Shown: positions 11,725 through 23,225, counted from the stretch's first letter. The stretch is 64,000 nt of DNA from Ulota crispa (GCA_963920765.1 OY987244.1:12464501-12528500); one strand, 5' to 3'. Translations and numbers: made by a program. Notes: generated by a model from the sequence alone, not told the origin.

Positions 11725-12842
11725 GTACAAGGCCAATTTGCGCAAATCAACTCACAAGGATGATACAAGAGCTGATGGAATTCTCTACTGTATATGCAAA
11801 CTGAAAAAAGTAGATGCACACAATGGCAATTCAAGTGTTCAAGGCAGCAACAGTTGCTCTCACATTGGCTAAATAGAAGAGGATTATAATTCTTGATCCT
11901 TATCTTTGTTCTTAGCCCGAAGATCAGTCAAAAATTATATAAATTTGGATGTCTGAGATTGAGTAAACATCTGAAAGTTATGTCTACCATTGCTATGGAG
12001 GATAGTTTAGTTCATAATAACAAATTCCAAAGAAAATCTTGCCACTCTCATGTTGGTTGAAGTTATGATCCATTACCCCTCTACTCAAAGTGAGTCATTT
12101 AATCAATAAAAAAGGAGTAATTTGAGAGTTCAAAACTCCTTATTACATTAAGACATTGCGTCCAATATTATAATCCCATTACATTGTCCATATTTATAAA
12201 AAAACGGGAGGACAACAGATTACTAGCATCATATCTATGTACCCTACCTAGTCAAGACCTTGAGAACACAAGAGAAGCTTTGGTAAGGTCGGTTTTTGGA
12301 GAATCAAGAGGTTGAAGTATGACTAATTGAATGCATGTGTCCCACAAGGTACTAAAATGATTTCAGTGATGAACACATGGGAATGACAAGAGGAAGGTGG
12401 ATACAAAGAACATTTACAGAGATTAAAATACCTAACTACTAGATATTACCAACAAACAAACTAGGATGGGAGAAACATACGTCAATTGTCTTAGCATTAT
12501 TCAGACCAAGCTAAGAGGCTCACAAAGCATCCATTTAAGCATTCCAGCACACATGAGAAAGAAATTTTACATGAGCACAGATCTAATCAAGCTTGTAGTT
12601 TTTGGAGTGATAATGAATATGTCAAATAGACTCTTGATTCAGTTGGAGTGCATACTGATTGCACGCTAAAATCTCCCCTCTTTAGTAGCCGTACTGTACA
12701 TTGGAAAATTCAAATATCAACCCTAGAACTTGCCCAGAGATGCTTTCACAACAATGACAATTACTAAAGCCACTATGTATTAAAGAATTATCTTGTACAT
12801 CGTAGTGGAGTTATACATATAGACTCTTTTCAATACTCTAAC

Positions 12843-13097
12843 TAAGGTAGGAGGAGGCTTGAATTACGCTCGGGGTTCTAATTGCGTTCACGTTTAGGAA
12901 CGGCTGACATGTTTCTTCAAATATCTATTACTGTTATTGATGAGTTAGGTAGGCTTAGCAAGTTAAACCTAATTTGTTAAGCCTACCTAACTCATCAATA
13001 ACAATAATAGGTAATACATATTTGAAGAAACTTGTTCAGCCGTTCCTAAATGTGAACGCAATTAGAATCCCGAGCGTAATTCAAGCCTCCTACTTTA
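12843..13097. mobile_element. Foldback element with TAAGGTAGGAGG termini (copy i)
   Basis: A nearly perfect palindrome of about 255 bp. The left arm starts TAAGGTAGGAGG and includes AATTACGCTCGGGGTTCTAA. The right arm mirrors it through GAATCCCGAGCGTAATTC to CCTCCTACTTTA. The loop is only a few bases near 12970. Two other elements (30806-31208 and 48974-49303) share the terminal TAAGGTAGGAGGC/GCCTCCTA(C/A) sequence but are not fully palindromic. There is no coding capacity. The superfamily is uncertain. Confidence 0.8.
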
Positions 13098-13824
13098 GAC
13101 GAGTTCTACGCAAAAAAACCAATTTGCTATTGTAATCAATTAAATGATCAGCTTGTTAGAATAAATTCATCAGTGATTACTACCAGCATTTGCAATCCTC
13201 AAAACTTTCCCTCAATCCACTACAAGGAAACAATGTCCAAACTGACAAGTTCAAATTGACTAAAATGTCTGAATTGACAAAACTTTGACAAAACATATCC
13301 AAATTAAAGACAAATATCCAAATCAGGATGACCTAATTGACAAAAAAAAAAATGTCCGAATTGACACTGCTCCCTTGCAATGATGATCCATTGTCACATC
13401 GCTCGTGTTTGGCCTACCAGATCATAAAATCCGTACGTCTCACCAACCACTCCGCACACAATTTCTAACTCAAAATACAGCACTACAACAGAATAACAAA
13501 ACCTGAACAAGTACAATTGTTTCTCGCGCCAAGCTCTTTTCTTAAAGAATTCCACCAAGATTTGCAAAGATTCACATCAGAAAATCATACGAACACTGTA
13601 AGAGAATAACAAAATAAACAAATCAACAAAAGAAACTCCTCAAACAGATAACTGAGGTTTCTCGCGCCAAGCTCTTCCCTTTAAAGAATTCCATTAAGAT
13701 TTGCAAGATTCACAACTCATACGAAAACTGTAAAAGAATGAAAGAGTAACAAATCAACAAAAGAAACTCCGCAAACAGATAACTGAACGCGTAATGACAA
13801 TTACTTAATGCCAAACTCACCAGT

Positions 13825-14000
13825 GTAAGATCGATCCGTCTCTAATCTGCCGCTGTTTTAGCGATTTACTGTCGCCGTCGTCTACTAAAAACTCTCAAAA
13901 GAATTTCTTCATCGGCATCCGTAGCTGGAGAATTTTGGAAGGTTTTTGAGGTTGTGAGCTTCAGCAATTCTTGAGAGAGAGGAGATTGGAAATGGAGAGT
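13825..14000 (-). other. Candidate non-coding first exon of the minus-strand gene
   Basis: On the minus strand a CGACGGCGACAG-containing, relatively GC-rich stretch ends in CTTACACTG followed by GTGAGTT, a strong donor. Its position upstream of the acceptor at 11725 and its composition fit a 5' UTR exon. The transcription start is not identifiable. Confidence 0.35.
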
Positions 14001-14261
14001 GTTTTGCTTTTCTTGTTTCTGGTTGTGGTAGAAGGCGGAGGAGTATTCTTCATGGTTGGTGCAGAATCTAGGTACGTTGTAGATTTCGGTTTTTGAGCTT
14101 TATGTCGAGTTGGTGAGGGTGTAGGTGACGCGTGGGGGAAGGAGATAGATGTGGCCTGCGGGGAGAGGGTGGTAGCCCGTGGTGGATTGACACGTTGCGG
14201 AGGTCGTGCCATGTCAGCTAACAGGAACAATCAGAATTTGAGGTTACGCACTTTGGGCTTA

Positions 14262-15420
14262 TTAGAGCATCTCCACAGGTCCGGGCTCTGGTCGGCCCTC
14301 AAGCCCCTTGATCTCCAAAAAGTGGCCTCACACTTCAACACGTTCTATAAATAAGCAGGTTAACCACTTATCAAGGAAAGTGGAGGATAAAATTCATTGA
14401 ATTTAGCTCCTAACTATCAAGGCCATTTTCTGTCAAAATTTACTCAAAACTGCCCTTATTGTTGCGTTCATTAAATTTTTTAACAAAATGTTGTTCTTGA
14501 AAATCTAACTTGTAATGCACTTGTAGAAGAAGTGGTAAAATTTTTGTGACATTTGGTTATATGGATTGAAAGTTATGAGCATTTGAAGGGAAAAGTTTTT
14601 TTTTCCTTTTGTGCCCAAAAATTTAAGATGGCTTTGACTGACACTTGCTGATTTTTTTTTGCACTACAGACCTTGAAGTTGTAATTTTGTCTTATAGTTA
14701 ATCAAGTGAGACCTTTGTACACCAATTTTCAAGGCAATCAAAGACACAGAACACATCCTAAAAAATATGACAATGCCACTATATGACAAGTTTTGCAAAT
14801 ACACTATGACATTTTTGAGTGAAGATTCTCACCACATGTTTTTAGATATGGAAAATCCAAACGGTGTGTTTGAAGATGAACATGTACTTCAAATGTCAAA
14901 AAAAAAAGTTAAAAAACTCAAAATCTCTAAAATTTAGAAGCTCCCAAAGCCCAATATGACCTCCTAATTGGAAATGAAAGGGGAAATAATGGGGACCACC
15001 AGAGCAACATGTGGCAACCCCTCCTTGCTCCCCCCCTTCAAAGTCAATATTTTCTCCCTTGTCCAATGCAAGCTGCCCCTTGAAACTGCTTTTGGCCAAA
15101 AAAAACCCATAACTTGTGAACCGTGTGACATAATCACATGATTTTTTGCATCCCACAAACCTTATACATTCCTACACACTCTTTAAAAGTTTTAAAAAAC
15201 CATGTAAGAAATTGAGGTCACACGAGCCTACCCAAAATCCCAAAAGCCCCCCGAGGGGACTTTGGGGCTTTAGGGGTTAAGGTAAATAGTGAATGAATAG
15301 TGGCTTGAAGGGCCCTTGCTAGACACAATAGGACAAAGTGTCTTGAGAGGGTTTTGAGAGGGGCCTCAAAGCTTTTCATCCACTTTGAGTGTGTTGGAGT
15401 CACCGGTGGAGATGCTCTTA
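14262..15420 (+). mobile_element. Tourist-like MITE 'A', interrupted by a TTAA element
   Basis: The left end TTA-GAGCATCTCCAC (14262) and right end GTGGAGATGCTC-TTA (15418-15420) give terminal inverted repeats and a TTA direct repeat, the target type of PIF/Harbinger (Tourist) MITEs. GAGCATCTCCA termini are common in plant MITEs. Without the insert at 14403-15276 the element is about 285 bp. Its sister copy B (15421-15723) lies immediately next to it in inverse orientation and shares the TTA. Confidence 0.75.
14403..15280 (+). mobile_element. TTAA-flanked nonautonomous element (~880 bp) nested in MITE A
   Basis: The left flank TTAG (14403-14406) precedes CTCCTAACTATCAAGGCC. The right end is GGCTTTAGGGG followed by TTAA (15277-15280). 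Near the left end it carries GTCAAAATTTACTCAAAACTGCC, the same signature as the copies at 29855 and 43001. Near the right end a CC-rich hairpin (CCCCGAGGGG) precedes the terminus. The uninterrupted sister MITE has a single TTAG at this site. No ORF is meaningful. Confidence 0.8.
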
Positions 15421-15723
15421 GGGCGTCTCCATCGGTGGCTCAAACATGCTCAAAGTAGATGAAAAGTGTTGAGGCCCCTCTCAAAACCCTCTCAAGACAC
15501 TTTGTCTTATTGTGTCTAGCAAGGGTCCTTCAAGACACTATTGATCCTAAGTTTAATGCACTTTATCCTCTACTTTCCTTGATAAGTGGTCAACTGGTTA
15601 TTTATGGGACGTGTTCGAGTGCAAGGCCACCTTTCTGAAGAGCATGGGTGAAGATCAAGGGGCTTGAGGGCTGGCCAAAACATATGCAAAACTTTGAAAG
15701 TGTCCAAATTGGTGGAGATGATC
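15421..15723 (-). mobile_element. Tourist-like MITE 'B', intact inverse copy of A
   Basis: The ends are GGGCGTCTCCATCGG (15421) and CCAATTTGGTGGAGATGATC-type (to 15723), flanked by TTA at 15418-15420 and TTA at 15724-15726. Read on the minus strand, the interior follows MITE A base by base (AAGGAAAGTRGAGGATAAA, TTGAAGG, CCCTTGCTAGACACAATA), apart from substitutions, small indels and an 11-bp AATAGTGAATG repeat present only in A. It serves as the empty-site control for the nested element in A. Confidence 0.75.
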
Positions 15724-15804
15724 TTAACCCCTCAACGCCCCAGGTATCTCAAAACACATTAGAAATGGGGCAACATTTTTACCTTTGGGGTGTTGAGAGG
15801 TTAA
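15724..15804. mobile_element. 80-bp TTAA mini-element
   Basis: TTAACCCCTCAACGCCCC at 15724 mirrors GGGGTGTTGAGAGGTTAA ending at 15804. Both ends are bounded by TTAA, and the right TTAA is shared with the next element. This is the smallest member of the TTAA/CCCC family in the window. It overlaps the TTA of MITE B on its left. Confidence 0.7.
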
Positions 15805-16171
15805 TCCCTGAACGACAAGGCAGACGTTTTATGTTTGTTGGGCATGAAAAAAAACACTTTGCTTGTAGGAAAATTGCCATTTTCCATTTGAATTATTTTA
15901 CAAGTGATCATACATACATGGTGCATCATGGAAGGCAATAAACAACCTCACATAATATATTCGTATTTTTAGGTAGCCCAAATTGTGAGAAGATTCACAC
16001 ACTCAGTCTTAGGTTTCATGCTGCCCTTCTTGCAAATGTCATGAGGTCAGCGTGTATTATTGACTTTTGTAGTTGCTTAGGCATTTGCCACACCAATGGT
16101 AGCACTAAATAACATTGTAGAACACTATAGCTGGGCTTGTCGTTGTGACCAGCCCCTCGTTTAAGGATTAA
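15801..16171 (+). mobile_element. TTAA-flanked nonautonomous element, ~375-bp subfamily
   Basis: TTAA at 15801-15804 is followed by TCCCTGAACGACAAGGC. The right end CCCTCGTTTAAGGA precedes TTAA at 16168-16171. Internal landmarks are a CATGGTGCATCATGGAAGGC segment, GCTGCCCTTCTTGCAAATGT and TCATGAGGTCAGCG. They recur in the copies at 6555 (inverse), 31318 and 62634 (inverse). It is non-coding. Confidence 0.8.
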
Positions 16172-18941
16172 CATCACCTTGTGGAAGATCACATCTATTG
16201 CTCTATGGAGAACTGAGAAAAGAGAACTGAGAAAAGCCACTTTGTTAGACTTTGTTACTCTCATTGAGTTGTTTACAAAGTTGATGACAAAGAATTTGAG
16301 AAAATTGGAAAGAATTTTAGAACTTGTTGGTTCTGGTTTGCAAGTTCAAGTTTTATTTTTCAAATCCTTGAGGACTTTGGAGCACGGTTTTTTTCTTAAC
16401 AACTTACTGCTAAAAGGCATTTCAATCTTTTTTTTGATTGAATATATGGTAACAAATTTTTCCTTTTTAGATGACAGAATTGCTAATTTGTTTCACAATC
16501 TTGAGATGATATTACTCTATTTGGATAGTGCTAACTATTTTTGATGAATAAATAATTTTCATCTATATTTTTCATATGGCATCCCTCTCATGGGTGCAAA
16601 TTATTTTGTCATTGTACCAAGGATTGCTATTGGCACTATTCAAATTAAATGAAAAAATGTATCCATAATTTGGAGTCCATATTGTGGATGATAAGTAAAG
16701 CCCTTATACTAATGATATGTTTTGTTACTTTCCTTGAAGCTCCTTAGATAATTTGTATTGATTCCAATCAACACAAGAGAAGCACTTTCCAAAAGAAGGC
16801 TTTTATATTTTTACATAGGCATCCATGTTAAATTTTTAACCATAGCCAACTATTATTTTAGAGGACTAAATGAAAAGTAATTGAGGACAACCCTTTCAAT
16901 TTACAATGAATAACTTTGCTTGAATTTTGTAATATGGTTGAAACTTGAAATTGTATTTCAACTTCAAGGCTTGACTAAATAGATGTGAATCAATTTTGAT
17001 TAAATATCAATGTGTTTGGGGATGATCAATAATTAAAATCACAGATGTTGAGGTAAAGAAGTTATTCATACCATTTGCAATTGTGATTATAATGGTTTTG
17101 TCATGTATTCAAAATTGGATATTTATAGGTTTTACATTAATAATGGAAAAGGCTCCAAAATATTAACTTATTTGTTGTTTTCAATATCATGAGAATAATA
17201 ATTACATTTTCAAATTAATCTCATTGGATACATTGAATTGTGATTAGATTTTATTCTTTGATTTGTACACACTTATATGTTTGTTATATCTTTGATATGT
17301 ACTTGCTAGCTACATAGGAGTTTTTTCTTTTGGCATATTTTTACAAACAAATTGTTGCATTTAAGAAATGATCACTTTTGTGTTTACCATGTTATGAAGA
17401 TTATTTTATTTCATTTTTGGCAACACCACAAAAGAATTTATAATATTATTGGATGAAAAAATAGTCTTCTCATTTATTAATATATTGTTGCCCTAGCAAT
17501 GGACATCCAAAAGTGCTTTTGCTCGGCAATATAAGGAAAATTAGATCAATGAGAGCCAAATCAAAATTCCAATGTTGTAAATGCAAACAATTTAGTTAAC
17601 AAAATTGTTATCTTGTTACAATTTTTTGCTGACTTTGTTTAATGTAAAGTTTCATACTCATATCATATTAAGTTTAATGAGAAGGATATATATATAGAAA
17701 TTTGTATTGAAGATTTTGTTATTTTAGAGCATTAGCAATCCATTTATCTCCAATTTGGTTTTTTTATCTGAAAAAAATAGTCATTTGATTAAAGTAAAAT
17801 ATGTTTATTTTTGTAGTTATAATGGTTTAATTCTAGGAACAAATCAGCCATTTATTTTTATGAGAACACAATAATATGAACTCGGTTTTCTATTATTTAA
17901 CATCTTATGTTGTGTTTGATTCAATTTGAAATTCACAAATAATGTTATGTTTCATGATGGTTCTCAAACTTGAAATCATAAAATGGAGGTATTCTAAAGC
18001 TAATGTTGTAGTGTAATTGAAGTTATTTTATCATCATTTTTGGAATAATTTCTGATAATATGGACGTTTTGAAAACCTTTGAACATCAATCACAAGAAAA
18101 TGAGCTATAGAAGTAAATAAGCATGTAATTATCAAGAACATGATGTAAATCAACAAATGAAACTTCATAAATAATTGTACATGTCTTTCCTTTTTATAAT
18201 CAACTTCTCTAAAAATGTTGTGTAAATTTCTTTAGAATTTCAGAATTAAATAAAAGAACAAAATTTTCAATTACATATTTATGTTTAGATTTGATGAACT
18301 CTTGTTTTGTCATTTATTAAAACCATATTTAAATGTATAACTCATTAATGATTCAAATTAATGAGTCAAATTTTGAAATAGTTGTAAAATTTGATATTCA
18401 AGTTCTTCATGTAATACAAAATCCAAAAAATGTGATCATGAATTGATGTAAAAATACATAATCACAATTCTAGTAATAAAACACTTACGCCATGGATAAA
18501 TGTGGCTTAAAACTAAAAACCCTTCATTAAGCATTCTTGTTCTTAGATTAATCAGTAAAACAAACACATGGTTTTACGTTAGTACAAGAAAATCAATATT
18601 TATTGGGATTTAATTGAATTGAATTCCAAAAGATGCCCAATTTGTAATCAATTACTCCAGTGATCATTTTATGAACATGTATAACTTTATGGTATTTGAA
18701 TACAATGTTTCTATCATTGACTTTCATGTTTATTTATGTTGTATTTTGCACATTTTAATGTTCAACCTTATGTATAAAATCTAATAAGCTAATCTATTGC
18801 AATTTTGTATGTTTGGGAAAACATACACAATGTGATAGGTGAAGTAATATGCACATAATTTTCATCACAAAATAAAATGCACAAAGAATTTTTTTGAAGA
18901 TGAGGATTTGCAATATGCATATCAATTAAAATTTACATAAT
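16172..18941. other. AT-rich intergenic stretch, no gene recognised
   Basis: The sequence is AT-rich with short frames only. A 121-codon plus-strand frame at 16179-16544 has hydrophobic, low-complexity content and no recognisable domain. No inverted or tandem repeat of note is seen. Confidence 0.5.
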
Positions 18942-19505
18942 TTATGCAAGTTTTTGAGTGAAAGTACATAGGCGCATTTGTAATTTTTTTACCAAATCAA
19001 ATGAAAACATCTCTCTAGAGTCTTCTTTGTCTAATCCATTAGTCTTTGTACCATCCATTTTTAAAAATAAATGTCCTTTCAAAAAACTTGAATTTATATT
19101 ACAAGAAGGATCTTTGAATAGTTGTGTAGGTTTATTTTGATGATGCATAGTGAACACGTTTGGATTTATGAATGATGGGGGTTGTACCTTTGTACTTATT
19201 GAATCTTTGTTCAAAATTGTCTTAATCATTGGATTTTTCTCAAAGTTTTTATAAACTTGATTATCATGTTGAGGATTAAAAAATGGAGTAGGCTTATGCT
19301 GATAGTTCATTGGGGTAGATGTATTAACTATTATTGATTTTTCATCATTCTTTGCATTCATTTCATTGTCATATTTGGAATTATTAGAATTTTTAAATGT
19401 TTTTGATTTTTTGCCAAAAGTTGCACCACCAATCCAACAAATTGGTTTTGATTGATGCAGCATCCAATCATTGGGTCCTTCGATTTTTACATGTTTACCT
19501 TTCAT
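18942..19505 (-). CDS. Unrecognised 187-codon ORF, Asn/Lys-rich
   Basis: This is the longest open frame in the AT-rich stretch. It starts MKGKHVKIEGPNDW and ends TFTQKLA. It is rich in Asn, Lys, Ser and Phe. A loosely repeated MxxxHKPTPFF / MHHQNKPTQLF motif occurs about 40 residues apart. No signal peptide, membrane segment or known domain is visible. AT-rich intergenic DNA rarely keeps 187 codons open by chance, so it may be an exon or a transposon-derived fragment. It lies about 2.8 kb beyond the end of the broken dioxygenase gene on the same strand, but no link is demonstrated. I cannot name a function. Confidence 0.35.
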   Translation of the reverse strand: MKGKHVKIEGPNDWMLHQSKPICWIGGATFGKKSKTFKNSNNSKYDNEMNAKNDEKSIIVNTSTPMNYQHKPTPFFNPQHDNQVYKNFEKNPMIKTILNKDSISTKVQPPSFINPNVFTMHHQNKPTQLFKDPSCNINSSFLKGHLFLKMDGTKTNGLDKEDSREMFSFDLVKKLQMRLCTFTQKLA

Positions 19506-22059
19506 AATAAAATCAAGTCAAATATTTCTTTGAAAATTTGCACCAAAAAACATGTTGATCAAAGATCATTGTTATGGTAATTTAAATAATTTATCAAACA
19601 ATTCCAATTTGATTGTGTTGTATTGAATTTGAATCATTTATTTCAAAAACAAGAAAGTTTACAATCTTTGAAATTTAATAACCAATATAGAAACCAATGC
19701 TAGAAGTTTTATTAAAAAAATGTTTACAAAACTTATTACTAATCAATATGCAGTATTTAACTTAATTCAAACATATATCAATCAAATGCATTAATTGTTA
19801 CGGATTTTTGAAATTAATAAAAAAAACTGGTCACTTTGAAATTGAAAACAAAAATTGGTCATAAAAACAAGTTGGTCAGTCAATCATAAAAGTTTTTAAT
19901 CTTGTTTATGAATTTAAAAAAGGAGGCATTAAAAAACATCACAGATTATTTCATCAATTGTTGTACATACATGTGTGTGCGTGTGAATACATGTATTTCT
20001 TCTTCTTACAAAAACTCAAGAGACTTAAGAGGTTATTTTGGATACATTTTTAGAGTGAAAAGATATGAAAAGATGTTTACAATTATAAGTGGAAGCATTG
20101 AAAAGAATGAATATGAAAATATAATGAGCTTTGCGTGTAGCAAAGAAAACAAATTATACTCAACAAATTCTTTATTCAACATTTTTTTTCATTCAATCAT
20201 AGGTGTAAATATTTTGGGCCAATATTGAGATGCATTTGTGCTTTCAAATCCATTTTAATCATTTTTTCACAATATTATACATTTTTTTCCATTACCATTT
20301 TGAAACATGATGCACCAAATTTATTTTTGATTTTTATCTTGGCTACTTTTTGCAATTTGTTTGAAAAAATATTAAAACAGCGTGTAACATATATTTTTGC
20401 TTTTCAATAATAAACCTCCACATTTTAAAAAACTAACTAAAACTTCAAGTTGTATCAAATTTCATACAATACTTTTAAAACTTATGTATAATGTATTGGA
20501 TTGCACCAAAGTTGAAGGCAGATTTGTGTAATTTTGCAAGACCTACATTCTCCCCCACACAAAAAAACCAAATTTTGGGATACTTTGTGGTATACAATTT
20601 GAACTTATTAAAGTGGCAATTTGTTTTGGTCAATTTTGATCATTAGAAGCTTAAGATTGCATAATAACATTGGATCTTAATGAAGCTAGAAAAACAATGC
20701 ATAATCTAGTTACTTTCAAGTTCTTATATCTTACTCTTTTAATTTGTAATATGTAAACCCTCAACCTTTTTGTCATTTATCTTCACCAACTCAAAGCAAA
20801 ATTTTGGTGCCTCAAATCAAAAGACCTAAGCACAACCTTTGTCAAGTCCTTAAGTTCTTTAAACCCTTCAACTTTGATTTCATTGACTTGCAATTCTAAT
20901 GTAGGTTGACGCATTTCCAAGCAAAGTTTAGCCATGGTAGCATGGACTTTGATTTTTTGCATATGTAGCTTACTAATTCTGTGCATAGTTTTTGTGAATA
21001 AGTGCTTACATGATGATCTAAAGAGATGCTATTTTGGACTCGGCCAAGTGCGGTTTGCAGTAGATCAAGTTTCATCGCAACAGGTTATTTTGAATCATAT
21101 TTAAAAAATAAAGAAGTATTTTTTGTCATGTTTGTATCATACACCATTTTGTTTTAGTCTTTCAAGCCTGTGACTTCTATTGAAAAATGTCTTTTCAATT
21201 GTACAGCTGCCAAATGCATGATCAAGATCCTGAGTGCAAAGTTACCAAAGTTGGTAAAACTCTTCTTTGTTTTGAACTTGTAGGCTGGTCCAACTTCAAC
21301 ATAGCCTTGGCTCTCTAAGCAAAGGAAATATGTGCTTCCTTTACATAATTTGCAATAATCCAACGAATATTGGCATTCCTCTTTTTCCAATTGGTTTTTC
21401 ATAGATACATTCTGGTAGTTTTGTGTATTTTTACCTTAATTAAATAATTAGTTGGAAGAATTATTTGGGAAAATGAACGCGGCATCGTCGTTCATTGCTT
21501 TAGCATCTTAAGGTACTAAATAAAAGGACAACTAAAACCAAAATTTAAGGTGCTCGGCCTAATTTTGTCATTATATCTAAACCTGCGGTGATCCAAAAAA
21601 CTGACTTTGCCATTGTTTGGATATGAATCCTACTTTCTTGTGGGCCAACGGGGTTGTCTAAAGTACACTCTTGACTAAGCCTATATAAATTAAGAATATT
21701 TTCATTTTTCTCTAAGTTTGAAAAAAACAAATGAAAGTTTTGATATGAAATTTTCAATAACAAACACACAAAATACAACTTCATATATATCAAATGAATC
21801 ATTAAAATATGCATGAAATTTCAAATAAAAGGAAACAAACTATTGAACCTTACATAATTTGTCAAAATATAGGTACCAAAAATTTGTTATGACCATTATG
21901 AGTCCATCTAAACTTCTTTGCGTTATATCCCATCAAGTATAAAAGATGCTACACCAATTAATATCTTCAATTTCTTTTTCACATTAAAAAAATTAAAAAG
22001 TACATATAATGGTCCAAGATAAAACTAAAGGTACCATTGTAAAGCAAGTTCCTCTAAGC
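19506..22059. other. AT-rich intergenic stretch with minor minus-strand open segments
   Basis: There are short minus-strand frames at 20783-20986, 21154-21402 and 21545-21814. The second contains CQYSLDYCKLCKG and YVEVGPAYKFKTKKSF. They read more like eroded coding DNA than random sequence, but no family is recognisable and no splice model joins them convincingly. Confidence 0.35.
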
Positions 22060-22165
22060 GCAATATGTATATGTATGTATATATATAGATACATATATCT
22101 ATATATATACATATCTATATATATATATATATATATCTACATATATATCTATATATATATAAAAC
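22060..22165. repeat. (TA)n/(TATC)n microsatellite
   Basis: About 100 bases of TATA interspersed with TATCTA and TACATA units. Confidence 0.9.
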
Positions 22166-22282
22166 CAAAGCCATTTATCATTTGCAATTTTTTAATTTTT
22201 GCTTATTCTGCTCCACGATTTCTTGAACTCCACGTACAATGGGATTGATATATTCTCCAACTCTTTGACAGGTAGTTAATGA

Positions 22283-23225
22283 TCATATTTTGTCCACCAA
22301 ACATTTGGATATTTGCGCGGAGGTTCCAACACAAGTAAACCTTTTTGTTGTTCTTGAATGTGAGGTGGCATGGAAGTCCGACTTTCCTTGCCAAATTATT
22401 TTGACTACGCCATCACATTTTCCAAAATCAACATATAATTTGTAACTCGGAACAATAAAATGTCCTCCATCACATATAGACCCATCGTTTGCTTTAGCTA
22501 ATCCTCCATTACTTGTTGCCATAGGTAACCAAAATTCCATAAGAATAAGAACCATGATCCCAATCCTTATGAAAAGTTTTACTAAAATCATCAAGTGTAT
22601 ACTTTAGGTTACTACAAAATCCGATGGTGTTTTGATGTAGATCCACGAACTTCGTTTGGCTTAACAATGGAAAACCTGCTTCTAATACCTCGGTAACAGT
22701 TTTCACATTAAAAGATGGTCCTAATGCCAAATATTTGGATTCATAGAAATCCGCAATCCACTTGACCAAATGCGCTTGCTCTTTTTCTCATTCCTATATA
22801 GAAGCATCTACCTTTTTTACACCTTGTCTCATAACGTAGTGACCCAATGTGTATCCTTCATCGTTGGCACCTCTCCACCCTAACCCAAACATCTTTCCAC
22901 TAACCATTGTGCGATTAATTTTTTTGTAACCAGAATTTCCTCTCTTCAATTTTGACAAAGCCATTGTTAATTTATTAAAATTTTCATATTCTCCAGATAC
23001 CATGTCTTTGAATTTTTGAAAAGAGACAACTAGCACTATTTCTTTACTACTCTTATCTTGGACAATGATTTTGTTCTTATGTAGGACCAAATAATCATGT
23101 GGAATGTTTTCTAGAAATTTCCTTTCTAATGCACCGTCCAAATTACAATATTGTTCAATGACCCTATAATCATTTATATTAGCTGAATCTATGATTTGTT
23201 TAGTTTCTCTATTTTCTATCCACAT
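22283..23225 (-). pseudogene. Broken gene resembling a TET/JBP-type 2-oxoglutarate/Fe(II) dioxygenase
   Basis: Minus-strand reading: open from ATG at 23225 to a TAG at 22794-22796, with a second in-frame stop (TGA, 22788-22790). The same frame then continues to about 22531, where one extra base in a short A-run (plus strand) shifts the frame. Reading resumes to a stop at 22283, giving about 314 codons. Key features, N to C: KIIVQDKSSKEIV; KRGNSGY; GLGWRG; FVDLHQNTIGFCSN; TFHKDWDHGSYSYG, with an H-x-D pair (H codon 22569-22571, D codon 22563-22565); GGHFIVPSYKLYVDFG; DFHATSHS, with a second H (22370-22372); and an R (22340-22342) in KRFTCVGTSAQ. The order HxD...H...R and the GG-x-F-x-x-P strand match the double-stranded beta-helix of TET/JBP-like enzymes, best known in fungi and algae, which oxidise 5-methyl pyrimidines. 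The family assignment is by eye. Another 2OG-Fe(II) dioxygenase family is possible. Confidence 0.55.

Noticed and set aside
16179..16544. 121-codon plus-strand ORF
   Set aside because: Hydrophobic low-complexity content in AT-rich DNA, no domain, and it starts next to a transposon end. A chance frame is more likely.
22009..22248. Tyr/Ile repeat frame, and a similar one at 47075-47281
   Set aside because: Both are translations of (TA)n microsatellites.
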